DNA from: Acholeplasmataceae bacterium
Lineage (GTDB): Bacteria > Bacillota_I > Bacilli_A > Acholeplasmatales > Acholeplasmataceae
DNA length: 42,026 nucleotides
Assembly (NCBI GenBank): GCA_030656435.1
Contig: JAUSOA010000214.1
Coordinates: 1 to 42,026, forward strand
Reading direction: 5' to 3'
The notes beneath the pieces are model-generated. The model was not told the DNA's origin. It was given only the letters and a program-made list of their open reading frames with translations, and did no database searches. Position numbers and translations under genes: made by a program. Below are positions 9,377 to 17,525 of the stretch, one piece after another. Within the stretch, counting starts at the first letter, position 1, and each line of letters opens with the position of its first letter.

Positions 9377-10736
9377 TAATAATCTTGTTCAATAATTTAA
9401 GTTTCTTTTTCGTATATGGAGGATATCTAAAGCTTAAGTCAACAGTGGTAGAACGCTTTACTACGCCTTTTGCATGACTGAATGTCTCGAAGCTTTTATA
9501 GCCGTGATAGCTTCCCATACCACTTGCACCTATCCCACCAAATGGGATATTTTTATTGCCGAAATGCATCATTGTATCATTAATTGTCGCTCCACCAAAG
9601 GAGAGTTCCTCAATGATTTTCTTTTCAAATGATTTATTTTTTGTAAATAGATATAAGGCTAAAGGCTTTTCAAATTGCTTCATTTCTTCAATTAAATCAG
9701 CTTCATCACTAAAGGTTAAAAGAGGCAGAATAGGACCAAATATTTCTTCTTGCATAACCTTAGAATTCTTAGTTATATGATTTAGTATTGTAGGTTCAAT
9801 CTTATCAATAGAGAATCTTCCACCAAAGACAACCGATTCATCTTCAATTAAAGAAAGGAGTCTTGTATGATTTTTCTCATTGATGATTTTTGGATAGTCT
9901 TCATGATCTAAAGGATTTTCACCAAACCAAGATTCAACATGCTTTTTTATAAAACCTACAAAGCTATCTTTTAGTTCTTCTTTAATCAATATATAATCTG
10001 GGGCAATACATGTTTGTCCTGCATTCATAAATTTGCCATAAGCTATGCGTTTTGCCGTTAAATCTAAATCTACGGTTTCATCGATAATGGCAGGACTTTT
10101 ACCGCCAAGCTCTAATGTGACAGGAATCAGGTTCTTACTTGCTTCACTCATAACAACTCTACCTACAGGAGTGCTTCCTGTGAAAAAGATGTAGTCATAT
10201 TTTAATTTTAACAATGCCTTACTTTCTTCTAGGTCCCCAGTAAACACTGAAACTAGCTCACTAGAAAATATTTCAGAAAGCATCTTCTTAATCACCTTAG
10301 AAGTTTCAGGTGAATCCTGACTCGTCTTTAGTATCACAGTATTACCAGCGGCAATCGCTCCAATGAGCGGTGATATTGCGAGTTGAAAAGGATAATTCCA
10401 TGGAGACATGATGAAGACTGTTCCATAGGGCTCTTGATAAATATAGCTTGTGGCGTGGAACAAAGTAATTGGAGTCTTTACTCTTTTAGGCTTCATCCAT
10501 TTCTTTAAGTTCTTCATCACTAGATTGATCTCTAAAATAGTAATTCCAATTTCTGTTAGAAAGGATTCAAATTCACTTTTGTTTAAGTCACTTTTTAAAG
10601 CTTCTTTGATTTCTTGATCATATGTTATAATAGCTTCCTTAAGAAGCTTTAATGACTCAATCCTAAACTCATAGCTTTTCGTTTTTTGTGCCTGATAATA
10701 TACTTTTTGATCATCTAATACCTTTTGATAATTCAT
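9372..10736 (-). CDS. NAD(P)-dependent aldehyde dehydrogenase
   Basis: This enzyme oxidises aldehydes to carboxylic acids. Family landmarks are present: the general base Glu209 in TLELGGKSP and the catalytic Cys243 in AGQTCIAPD. The cofactor loop FTGSTPVG lies near 185. At 454 residues it fits the shorter class 3 group (YwdH, AldH and coniferyl/fatty aldehyde dehydrogenases) rather than the roughly 500-residue type. The C-terminus is basic (KKKLKLLNK), as in membrane-associated fatty aldehyde dehydrogenases, though no clear membrane helix is seen. GGAGG precedes the start. The substrate is unknown. Confidence 0.9.
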   Translation of the reverse strand: MNYQKVLDDQKVYYQAQKTKSYEFRIESLKLLKEAIITYDQEIKEALKSDLNKSEFESFLTEIGITILEINLVMKNLKKWMKPKRVKTPITLFHATSYIYQEPYGTVFIMSPWNYPFQLAISPLIGAIAAGNTVILKTSQDSPETSKVIKKMLSEIFSSELVSVFTGDLEESKALLKLKYDYIFFTGSTPVGRVVMSEASKNLIPVTLELGGKSPAIIDETVDLDLTAKRIAYGKFMNAGQTCIAPDYILIKEELKDSFVGFIKKHVESWFGENPLDHEDYPKIINEKNHTRLLSLIEDESVVFGGRFSIDKIEPTILNHITKNSKVMQEEIFGPILPLLTFSDEADLIEEMKQFEKPLALYLFTKNKSFEKKIIEELSFGGATINDTMMHFGNKNIPFGGIGASGMGSYHGYKSFETFSHAKGVVKRSTTVDLSFRYPPYTKKKLKLLNKIIK

Positions 10737-10759
10737 CTATCGTACCTCCGTCAGTATCT

Positions 10760-10787
10760 ATGATAGCACTTTTTTTGATATAATCAA
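10760..10787. promoter_or_regulatory. Overlapping divergent promoters, aldehyde dehydrogenase and epimerase-like gene
   Basis: Minus strand: TTGATT (10787-10782), a 16-bp spacer and TATCAT (10765-10760) with an upstream TG. Plus strand: extended -10 TGATATAAT ending at 10784. The plus -10 overlaps the minus -35 almost exactly, so polymerase probably cannot occupy both at once. Confidence 0.65.
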
Positions 10788-10811
10788 ATTATGTAACACG
10801 AAAGAGGTCAT

Positions 10812-11747
10812 ATGTATATAGTCACTGGTGCAACTGGGCACATCGGAAACAATGTCGTACGATATCTCATCAGTCTAAATAAACCCGTTAGAGTTCTAGC
10901 AAGAAAGCTAGATTCCTCTCTTGAAAATCTTCCCATCGAAATTGAAATCGGTGATGTTTTTAATCCTATATTTTTAGATAAGTTTATCAATCCATCAGAT
11001 ATTGTTATCCATTGTGCTGGTTTTATCGATTTATTAAATAGAGAGAAATATCAAAGTTTTCGAACCAATTATCAAGGAACAAAGAGGATTGCAGATTTAT
11101 GCTTAAGAAAAGGAAATCGATTGGTCTACATATCTTCAGTAGATGCGATACCTAAAAAGAAAAGAGGGCTCGTTTTAGAGCCTCTCCAGATCAATCCAAA
11201 AAAAATGAAAACTTATTATGCTAAATCTAAAGCATTAGCTACCGATTATATTCTAGAATTAATTCATTTAGGATTAAATGCTGTTATTCTATACCCTTCT
11301 GCAGTTATAGGGGTCAATGACTTTAAGCCCTCTGCAGCAGGAAAAGAAATACTCTCTGTTGTCAAACGCCAAGTTGTCTTCTCCTTAAGAGGTGGCTATA
11401 ACTTTATTGATGTATGTGATGTAGCAAAGGCAATCGTAATTGCATCAGATTCGAACATCATTGATCATATCATCCTATCTAATACAGATAAAACGATTTT
11501 CCAACTGTATCAAGCAATCGAAAAGGCTACGAAAACCAAGAAGATTATCATTCCTATTCCATCATTTATAGCTAGACTTGCGGTCTTATTTACATCAAAG
11601 TATTCTCAAATGATGATTTCTGCAATTCAAGATAACTATCATTACAGTAATGAAAAAATGAAGAAATATCTATTGCCAACATTAACACCATTTGACAAGA
11701 CCATTAATGAAACAATAGTTTGGTTATTAGCACACCAAAAAGAATAA
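10812..11747 (+). CDS. NAD(P)-dependent epimerase/dehydratase family protein (extended SDR)
   Basis: The N-terminal Rossmann motif TGATGHIG (residues 5-12) binds NAD(P). The active-site pattern YxxxK falls at Tyr136-Lys140, preceded by ISSVDA. The 311-residue length and the motifs place it among extended short-chain dehydrogenases, resembling dihydroflavonol-4-reductase or nucleoside-diphosphate-sugar epimerase-like proteins. The substrate cannot be assigned. AGAGG precedes the ATG. It diverges from an aldehyde dehydrogenase, which suggests a shared carbonyl-compound theme, but that is weak evidence. Confidence 0.85.
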   Translation: MYIVTGATGHIGNNVVRYLISLNKPVRVLARKLDSSLENLPIEIEIGDVFNPIFLDKFINPSDIVIHCAGFIDLLNREKYQSFRTNYQGTKRIADLCLRKGNRLVYISSVDAIPKKKRGLVLEPLQINPKKMKTYYAKSKALATDYILELIHLGLNAVILYPSAVIGVNDFKPSAAGKEILSVVKRQVVFSLRGGYNFIDVCDVAKAIVIASDSNIIDHIILSNTDKTIFQLYQAIEKATKTKKIIIPIPSFIARLAVLFTSKYSQMMISAIQDNYHYSNEKMKKYLLPTLTPFDKTINETIVWLLAHQKE

Positions 11748-11775
11748 AGAGCGACTTAGGAAGTCGCTCTTTTCA
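11746..11775. terminator. Strong bidirectional terminator
   Basis: AAAGAGCGACTT (11746-11757) pairs perfectly with AAGTCGCTCTTT (11761-11772) around a 3-nt loop. Both strands end in T-rich sequence, so it separates the epimerase-like gene from the convergent acidic protein gene. Confidence 0.9.
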
Positions 11776-11776
11776 T

Positions 11777-12328
11777 TTATAGTATACCTAATTCATCTGC
11801 AATCTCTAGGAAAATGTCATCGATTGGGAAATACTCAACCTCTAACTTCCTAAACATCTCATAAGTCATTTCATCTAGCTTAGAAAACATGTCTAATGGG
11901 ACTTCTTCTTTACTTTCCAACTTCTTTAGAACATCTTGTTCAAACTCGACGAGCTTGTCCATATCCTTCTGCTCAAAATTTTCGATGCCTAAGAGTTCAT
12001 TTTGGAAATCAATTGCCGATAGCAATAAATTTACATCCTTCGCTCTGGTTTCTAGATCCTTAACATTATTTGAATATGATTTTTTGAGTAATTTCACGAT
12101 TTCTTCAATTTGATCGAACATGTAGTAAAATCCGGTTTCAAATATTTGATCCTCTTCGTCTGAATATGTTTGGTCGTCTATCAACTTATCATATAAATGA
12201 TCAATAACATCGATGACATGCTTAAAACGAATAATCAAATCGGAATTACTTTCAACCAGGTACTTCAGTAAATCGTGATTTTCAATTTTCCAATTGGCAT
12301 ACTCGTGATAAACTCTTTCATCACGCAT
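11777..12328 (-). CDS. Hypothetical acidic helical protein
   Basis: I do not recognise this 183-residue protein. It is rich in Glu, Asp, Lys and Leu, has no signal peptide or membrane segment, and reads as mostly alpha-helical, perhaps a helical bundle. GAAGGTG precedes the ATG. The start lies 13 bp downstream of the fba stop and no terminator is seen between them, so it is probably co-transcribed with fba. Clean codon use and the flanking terminator support a real gene. A cytoplasmic role is likely, function unknown. Confidence 0.75.
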   Translation of the reverse strand: MRDERVYHEYANWKIENHDLLKYLVESNSDLIIRFKHVIDVIDHLYDKLIDDQTYSDEEDQIFETGFYYMFDQIEEIVKLLKKSYSNNVKDLETRAKDVNLLLSAIDFQNELLGIENFEQKDMDKLVEFEQDVLKKLESKEEVPLDMFSKLDEMTYEMFRKLEVEYFPIDDIFLEIADELGIL

Positions 12329-12341
12329 TCAAATCACCTTC

Positions 12342-13208
12342 TTATGCTTTATTTGCGGAACCGAATACTTCAATCTTTTCTCTAATAACCTTCTTCATTG
12401 CTTCATATCCTGGAGCAAGAAGCTTTCTTGGGTCAAATCCTTTACCTTCTAAATCCTTACCAGCTTCAATATACTTTCTAGTTGCTGCTGCGAATTCTAA
12501 TTGAAGTTCAGTATTTACATTAATTTTTGATACGCCCATAGAAATCGCTTTTTTAACCATTTCTGCTGGAATACCTGTACCACCGTGAAGAACAAGAGGT
12601 ACTCCACCTGTTACATCAGATACTGTTTGCAGTACATCAAATCTTAGACCTTGCCAATTTGCAGGATATTTACCATGAATATTACCAATACCAGCTGCAA
12701 ACATATCCACACCTGTTTCAGCGATTAACTTACATTCATTTGGATCTGCAATTTCGCCCATACCAACAACACCATCTTCTTCACCACCAATAGAACCAAC
12801 CTCTGCTTCTACTGAAACGCCTTTAGCATGGCATGCTGCGACGATTTCCTTTGTTTTAGCAAGGTTTTCTTCAAATGGGTAATGTGAACCATCAAACATA
12901 ATTGAAGTGAATCCAGCGGCTAATGCCTTGTATGAACCTTCATATGTTCCATGATCTAAATGAACCGCAACTGGTACAGTGACATTATAAAATTCATCTA
13001 ATGATCTAACCATTGCCATTACTGTCTTATATCCACCCATATATTTAGCTGCACCTTCAGATACACCTAAGATAACTGGTGATTTAAGCTCTTCAACAGT
13101 TGTTAAAACTGCTTTAATCCATTCCAGATTGTTAATATTGATTTGTGCAACGCCATAACCTTCCTTGCGTGCCTTTAATAACATCTCTTTAGCTGATACG
13201 ACTGCCAT
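12342..13208 (-). CDS. fba: Fructose-bisphosphate aldolase, class II
   Basis: This zinc-dependent enzyme cleaves fructose 1,6-bisphosphate into glyceraldehyde 3-phosphate and dihydroxyacetone phosphate in glycolysis. The motif HLDHG (residues 83-87) supplies catalytic Asp85 and zinc ligand His86. Later blocks NIHGKYP and LVLHGGTGIP carry further zinc and substrate-binding residues. The length of 288 residues is typical of the Gram-positive FbaA type; tagatose-bisphosphate aldolases are close relatives but less likely next to pyrG. AAGGAGG precedes the ATG. Confidence 0.95.
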   Translation of the reverse strand: MAVVSAKEMLLKARKEGYGVAQININNLEWIKAVLTTVEELKSPVILGVSEGAAKYMGGYKTVMAMVRSLDEFYNVTVPVAVHLDHGTYEGSYKALAAGFTSIMFDGSHYPFEENLAKTKEIVAACHAKGVSVEAEVGSIGGEEDGVVGMGEIADPNECKLIAETGVDMFAAGIGNIHGKYPANWQGLRFDVLQTVSDVTGGVPLVLHGGTGIPAEMVKKAISMGVSKINVNTELQLEFAAATRKYIEAGKDLEGKGFDPRKLLAPGYEAMKKVIREKIEVFGSANKA

Positions 13209-13243
13209 AATTTAATTTCCTCCTTGAAATTTTTACCACATCT

Positions 13244-13272
13244 ATTATATTACAAACATAACTTTTTAGCAA
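13244..13272 (-). promoter_or_regulatory. fba promoter
   Basis: TTGCTA (13272-13267), a 17-bp spacer and TATAAT (13249-13244) lie about 35 bp upstream of fba. No terminator is visible after pyrG, so fba may also receive read-through. Confidence 0.65.
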
Positions 13273-13300
13273 TAAATCACTTAGTGTAACCGTTCACAAA

Positions 13301-14908
13301 CTACATATTATCTCTATGTTTGACAGCGGCTTTAATAAAGTCTCTAAATAGTGGGTGTGGTCTGAGTGGTCTAGATAAAAACTCTGGGTGAAACTGAACA
13401 GCAACAAACCATGGATGATCAGCCAATTCGACCATTTCTACAAGTTGGTATTCGCTATTAAATCCAGAAAGAATCATCTTACTTTCCTCAAATGTCTCCA
13501 TGTATTGATTGTTAAATTCATAGCGATGACGATGTCTTTCGCTAATTAAGTGTGTTTGATAAGCTTCGTATGCTTTTGTTCCTTTTTTAATCTCACAATC
13601 ATATAAGCCCAATCTTAAGGTTCCACCTAAATCCTCATCAGTTAATCTCCCTCTTTGCAGGGATATAACTGGGTTTGGTGTGTTAGGGTCGATTTCAGTT
13701 GAACTTGCACCTTCGATATTTAATACATTTTGTGCATACTCAATAACAGCGAGTTGCATCCCATAGCATAAACCAAAGTAAGGCACATTATGAGTTCTTG
13801 CATAAGTAATTGCTGCAAGCTTACCATCGGTTGCACGCTTACCAAATCCACCAGGAACCAATACTCCATCACAATCTTTCAAGTAATCTTCAATATTAGA
13901 CGCATCGACTTCTTCCGCGTTAATCCATTTGATAACAACCTTTTGAGAGTGGTAATAACCAGCGTGCTTTAAGGATTCTGAAACAGATAGATACGCATCA
14001 TGAAGTTGTACATATTTTCCAACTAATCCGATTTGAATCGTTCCTTCAAGATGTTTAATTCTATAAATTAAATCTTCCCATGGCTTGATATTAGCCTTAG
14101 GTTTATCATAGCCAAAATGCTTTAAAATCCAATCATCAACATTTTGTCTATGAAGATTAACAATGACCTCATATAAAACGTCGACATCAACAGATTCGAA
14201 AACTGCATTTCTATCTACGTCGCAAAATAATGCTATTTTTTCTTTATGTTCTTGAGAGATTGGAACCTCACTTCTCAGCATAATGATATCAGGATGAATT
14301 CCTAGACTCATCAGTTCTTTAACGCTATGTTGAGTTGGTTTTGTTTTAATTTCATTTGCTGCTTTTAAATAAGGCACTAGTGTATTGTGGATGTAGAGTG
14401 TATTACTGAAGCCAAAATCACGTCTAGCCTGACGTATAGCTTCTAGGAAGGGTAAGGATTCAATATCCCCTACAGTTCCTCCAATTTCAGTAATAACGAC
14501 ATCAGGGTCTGTATGTCTTGCAACATCGACTAGCTTCTTTTTAATTTGATCAGTAATATGAGGAATGACTTGGACAGTGGCTCCTAAATAGTCGCCACGT
14601 CTTTCTCTTTTTAAAACGGTTTGATAAATCTTTCCTGTAGTGATGGATGAATGTCTATTTAAATTTTCGTCGATGAATCTTTCATAGTGTCCTAAGTCTA
14701 AATCTGTTTCTGCACCATCTTGGGTAACAAAAACCTCACCATGCTGATAAGGACTCATTGTTCCTGGATCGACATTGATGTATGGATCGAACTTTTGCAT
14801 AAAGACCTTTAGTCCTCTACTCTTCAAGAGCTGACCGATTGCAGAAGCCGTAATTCCTTTTCCTAAACTAGATACTACTCCACCTGTAACAAAGATATAT
14901 TTAGCCAT
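13301..14908 (-). CDS. pyrG: CTP synthase
   Basis: CTP synthase aminates UTP to CTP using glutamine and ATP. The N-terminal synthase domain starts with the motif GGVVSSLGKGI. The C-terminal class I glutamine amidotransferase has its nucleophile Cys381 in GLCYGMQ and the His-Glu pair in VQFHPEF. The length of 535 residues is normal. GGAGG precedes the ATG. The leader carries an attenuator and a GGGC start site typical of CTP-controlled pyrG genes, described separately. The neighbourhood with rpoE and fba is shared with Bacillus. Confidence 0.97.
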   Translation of the reverse strand: MAKYIFVTGGVVSSLGKGITASAIGQLLKSRGLKVFMQKFDPYINVDPGTMSPYQHGEVFVTQDGAETDLDLGHYERFIDENLNRHSSITTGKIYQTVLKRERRGDYLGATVQVIPHITDQIKKKLVDVARHTDPDVVITEIGGTVGDIESLPFLEAIRQARRDFGFSNTLYIHNTLVPYLKAANEIKTKPTQHSVKELMSLGIHPDIIMLRSEVPISQEHKEKIALFCDVDRNAVFESVDVDVLYEVIVNLHRQNVDDWILKHFGYDKPKANIKPWEDLIYRIKHLEGTIQIGLVGKYVQLHDAYLSVSESLKHAGYYHSQKVVIKWINAEEVDASNIEDYLKDCDGVLVPGGFGKRATDGKLAAITYARTHNVPYFGLCYGMQLAVIEYAQNVLNIEGASSTEIDPNTPNPVISLQRGRLTDEDLGGTLRLGLYDCEIKKGTKAYEAYQTHLISERHRHRYEFNNQYMETFEESKMILSGFNSEYQLVEMVELADHPWFVAVQFHPEFLSRPLRPHPLFRDFIKAAVKHRDNM

Positions 14909-14932
14909 TTTAATCCTCCTGATTTTTTAAAT

Positions 14933-15008
14933 AAAAAGAGACCCCTATCCTATAGGAGACTCTTTGGTGTGCCCTTATCTATTATATCAAAAGAAGTTTA
15001 AAACACAA
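14933..15008 (-). promoter_or_regulatory. pyrG promoter and CTP-sensing attenuator leader
   Basis: TATAAT (14986-14981) has an upstream TG and a weak -35 TTGTGT (15008-15003). Six bases downstream of the -10 the transcript would begin GGGC (14974-14971). The leader then forms a long hairpin, AAAGAGTCTCCTAT against ATAGGGGTCTCTTT (14965-14935), ending in a T run. This matches the known Bacillus subtilis pyrG design: at low CTP the polymerase slips and adds extra Gs, and the G run pairs with the pyrimidine-rich 5' arm (here UCUCCU, 14959-14954), blocking the terminator. Confidence 0.8.
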
Positions 15009-15036
15009 CCTACAATTTAATTTTTTCCTAATTTAA

Positions 15037-15654
15037 TTAACCTATTTGTTTTACAAAATAAGTATTACCTTTATTTTCAAAACCCATTCTCTTTAAGTAT
15101 TTTTGATGTTTGATATTGCCTGGTTTCGTAATCAAAGAGGAATAACCGTGGGATAAGAAGTAATTGTTTTGTTCCTCATATAAAAATTTACCTATTTTAA
15201 AATCACGGTAAGCAGGAGTTACATAATCAATTAATATTTCAAATGTTTTTTTATCCTTTGCTATACCGACAACTACACCTGCGGGTACTGTGTTTCTTAG
15301 AATAAATATTTTTTCGTATTTTTCGTCTTCTAGATGATCTTCAACGTTCATAAATGAACGCATATCCGTGATATGCGAGTTCATAAAGTGATTATAGTAA
15401 ATAGTATCTTTAATTGGTAATAGTTTGAAGTAATCTTTTTTTGAATACATCTGGTACAGATAATATATATTAATTATTACAATCCCTGCATTCATAAATC
15501 CAACAGGAAGTGCACCGATAGCAAATCCATAGACAGCAAAAAGAAGTGAGCCTCCTAAATTAATCCATCTCAATCTCTTAACTGAACTCATCAATAATGA
15601 TAATAATACAATCAGTGAGGCTACATAGCCTAACCATTCTAATAATTGTGGCAT
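15037..15654 (-). CDS. YgjV-like membrane domain fused to a GNAT-like domain
   Basis: The N-terminal part of this roughly 205-residue protein has about three hydrophobic helices (residues 5-75) resembling the YgjV family of small membrane proteins. The C-terminal half resembles a GNAT acetyltransferase: a strand followed by YRDFKIGKFLYEE, similar to the acetyl-CoA motif A, and a final KYLKRMGFENKGNTYF typical of GNAT ends. ATG 15654 is chosen because AAAGGGTG lies at the right distance; an in-frame GTG at 15663 is the alternative. It has its own -10 (TATAAT at 15686-15681). The acceptor, if any, is unknown. Confidence 0.65.
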   Translation of the reverse strand: MPQLLEWLGYVASLIVLLSLLMSSVKRLRWINLGGSLLFAVYGFAIGALPVGFMNAGIVIINIYYLYQMYSKKDYFKLLPIKDTIYYNHFMNSHITDMRSFMNVEDHLEDEKYEKIFILRNTVPAGVVVGIAKDKKTFEILIDYVTPAYRDFKIGKFLYEEQNNYFLSHGYSSLITKPGNIKHQKYLKRMGFENKGNTYFVKQIG

Positions 15655-15710
15655 TTTTAACACCCTTTCCTTGTAACTCTATTATACCGATTTTACATTT
15701 AAAACCGATG

Positions 15711-15740
15711 AAAAAAGGGCATACGATTTTAGGTATACCC
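15711..15740 (-). terminator. rpoE terminator
   Basis: On the minus strand GGGTATAC pairs with GTATGCCC (one G-U pair) around an 8-nt loop and is followed by six Ts. It separates rpoE from the YgjV-GNAT gene. Confidence 0.8.
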
Positions 15741-15765
15741 TATATATCATTTTTAAAAACATTGA

Positions 15766-16302
15766 TTACTCGTCGTACATATCCTCATAATCATCCATGA
15801 TTTCGTTGTAATCATCTTCATCGTAGTCATCATCAAACTCGATTTCTGGTTCATCATCAACGTCATCGTCTGTGGACTTAATTGGTAGATCAATTTCGAT
15901 ATAGGCTTTTTCTTCTTTGATTTCTTCGTCGACTTCTTCTTCATCTTCTTCATCATCTTTTACAACTTCTTCTTCATCTTCAAGAACGAATTCTGTAAAG
16001 TCTAAATCTTCTTCAACATCTTCTTCGACCTCTTCGGCATGAACAAAGGCAAAACCGTCTTTATCCCATAACTCCAAGTTTCTTTCCTTCAAATCCCATT
16101 GGTCATCACCACAGTATACAAACTTTGCACTTTGTGTAATATCCATATAGAGCTGAGTCATTCTATCGATGTCGTCAAGTGACGTTTCTTTGATTTCAGC
16201 AACGCTCTTAATTATTTCTTGAATGGTGAGTGGCTTTGTACTTTCTCTCAAAAGTAGCTCTGCAACGTCAAGCATTGCTAATGATTTCATTTTATCGCTC
16301 AT
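15766..16302 (-). CDS. rpoE: DNA-directed RNA polymerase delta subunit
   Basis: Delta is a Gram-positive RNA polymerase accessory subunit that speeds enzyme recycling and weakens open complexes, making promoters sensitive to the initiating NTP. Residues 1-90 form the HARE-HTH domain, with the family pattern QWDLKERN near its end. From about residue 95 the chain is a tail dominated by Asp and Glu, as expected. At 178 residues it is the usual size. TAGGAGG precedes the ATG. Its product may matter for the neighbouring pyrG promoter, which starts with GTP. Confidence 0.93.
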   Translation of the reverse strand: MSDKMKSLAMLDVAELLLRESTKPLTIQEIIKSVAEIKETSLDDIDRMTQLYMDITQSAKFVYCGDDQWDLKERNLELWDKDGFAFVHAEEVEEDVEEDLDFTEFVLEDEEEVVKDDEEDEEEVDEEIKEEKAYIEIDLPIKSTDDDVDDEPEIEFDDDYDEDDYNEIMDDYEDMYDE

Positions 16303-16325
16303 TTCATCCTCCTAAATGCGTATAT

Positions 16326-16354
16326 ATTGTATACTAATCATTTTGTTTTTGCAA
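16326..16354 (-). promoter_or_regulatory. rpoE promoter
   Basis: TTGCAA (16354-16349), a 17-bp spacer and TACAAT (16331-16326) precede rpoE by about 25 bp. No terminator is visible between the upstream small membrane protein gene and this promoter. Confidence 0.6.
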
Positions 16355-16358
16355 GTCA

Positions 16359-16631
16359 TTAATTAGTTAATTGCGTAATTAATAATACAATCGCTAGAAT
16401 GACGGCAATTACTATAAATAGTTTTAGCATCTTTTTAACGAAACTGATTACACCAAACACCAAGATGAATCCAACAAATACAATTCCAACAATTTTAATA
16501 AGTTCTGGTAATGGCACGATAAATTGTTCATATAGCCCAATTAGCTTTCCATCAATATCAAGTGTATCTTGTAAAAACCCATTAAAACGTCCGTAAATTG
16601 ACTCAAAAAATCCTTTAATTGTTTCCCACAT
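16359..16631 (-). CDS. Small membrane protein, unknown function
   Basis: This 90-residue protein has an amphipathic N-terminal half and two hydrophobic segments near residues 44-64 and 69-88. GGAGGAATTAACT precedes the ATG, and the start is 12 bp after recR, so it looks like the last gene of the dnaX-ybaB-recR operon. I do not recognise the family. A role in the envelope is all that the sequence suggests. Confidence 0.75.
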   Translation of the reverse strand: MWETIKGFFESIYGRFNGFLQDTLDIDGKLIGLYEQFIVPLPELIKIVGIVFVGFILVFGVISFVKKMLKLFIVIAVILAIVLLITQLTN

Positions 16632-16643
16632 AGTTAATTCCTC

Positions 16644-17234
16644 CTAATACTTCAGTCTGTTTTCAACAGCCTTACTTAAGGTTAATTCATCAGCATACTT
16701 TAAATCTGTGCCTACAGGTAGACCATATGCTAGTCTTGTTATGGATATTTCTTGATCACTAAAGAGTGATTTTAAATATTTAGCGGTCATTTCCCCTTCT
16801 ACGGTTCCACTGGTCGCAATAATCATCTCTTGAATTGTCTTGACTCTTAATCCTAGGGAGTCAATCGTTAAATCCTTATCTGTAATACCTCTTGAAAAAT
16901 CAACAAGTCCGCCTAAGACGTGATAAACACCGTGATAGGTTTTCATCTTTTCCATGACAAATACATCCTTAGCATCTGCTACAACCATTAATGTTTGATG
17001 ATCTCTTGATGGATTGCTGCAAATCGAACATAAATCCTCATCAGTAATCATATGACATTTCGGACAAAACTTAATCTCATCCTTCAGTCTTTTTAAATGA
17101 TTAGAGAAATCTAGAATGTCTTCTTGATTGGATTGGGTGATTAAATGAAGAGCTAATCTCTCTGCAGTTTTTTCACCGATTCCAGGTAACCTTTGAAAAT
17201 CTTCAATGATTTTCTTTAGAATGGATGGATACAT
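16644..17234 (-). CDS. recR: Recombination mediator protein RecR
   Basis: RecR works with RecO (and RecF) to load RecA at single-stranded gaps. It shows a helix-hairpin-helix (LPGIGEKTAERLALHL, about 16-31), a four-cysteine zinc site (Cys57, Cys60, Cys69, Cys72) and a Toprim domain from about 80 to 175. The length of 196 residues is standard. Its ATG shares one base with the ybaB stop (TAATG), so the two are translationally coupled. The gene order dnaX-ybaB-recR is widely conserved. Confidence 0.96.
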   Translation of the reverse strand: MYPSILKKIIEDFQRLPGIGEKTAERLALHLITQSNQEDILDFSNHLKRLKDEIKFCPKCHMITDEDLCSICSNPSRDHQTLMVVADAKDVFVMEKMKTYHGVYHVLGGLVDFSRGITDKDLTIDSLGLRVKTIQEMIIATSGTVEGEMTAKYLKSLFSDQEISITRLAYGLPVGTDLKYADELTLSKAVENRLKY

Positions 17235-17524
17235 TAAAATCCAAACCCACCTAAACCACCTGAAAATTGTCCCATGGTTTCTTCTGTTTCTTTATCAATT
17301 TGTTTGAGTGCGTCGTTAACTGCTAGTAAAATTGAATCTTGAAGCAGCTCAACTTCTTCCATGATTTCAGGGTTGATTTGTACATCAATGACTTGTCTTG
17401 TCCCTTGCATCACCACAGTGACACCTGATGACTTACCAAAAAACTCTTTTCTTTCTAATGCCTCTTGAGCTTCCATCATTTGTTTTTGAATCTTTTTAAG
17501 CTTATTTAACATGTTTGGATTCAT
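17234..17524 (-). CDS. ybaB: YbaB/EbfC family nucleoid-associated protein
   Basis: This small DNA-binding protein (96 residues) has the family pattern: a helical N-terminus rich in Met, Gln and Lys, a central strand VTVVMQGTRQVIDVQINPE, and a glycine-rich C-terminus. It forms dimers that bind DNA and is always found between dnaX and recR. Its ribosome site AAGGAG lies inside the last codons of dnaX, and the ATG starts one base after the dnaX TGA stop. The Bacillus name is yaaK. Confidence 0.92.
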   Translation of the reverse strand: MNPNMLNKLKKIQKQMMEAQEALERKEFFGKSSGVTVVMQGTRQVIDVQINPEIMEEVELLQDSILLAVNDALKQIDKETEETMGQFSGGLGGFGF

Positions 17525-17525
17525 A

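Noticed and set aside
15753..15956. 67-codon frame rich in Lys and Met on the same strand as rpoE
   Set aside because: It is a frame-shifted reading of the Asp/Glu repeat tail of rpoE, not a gene.
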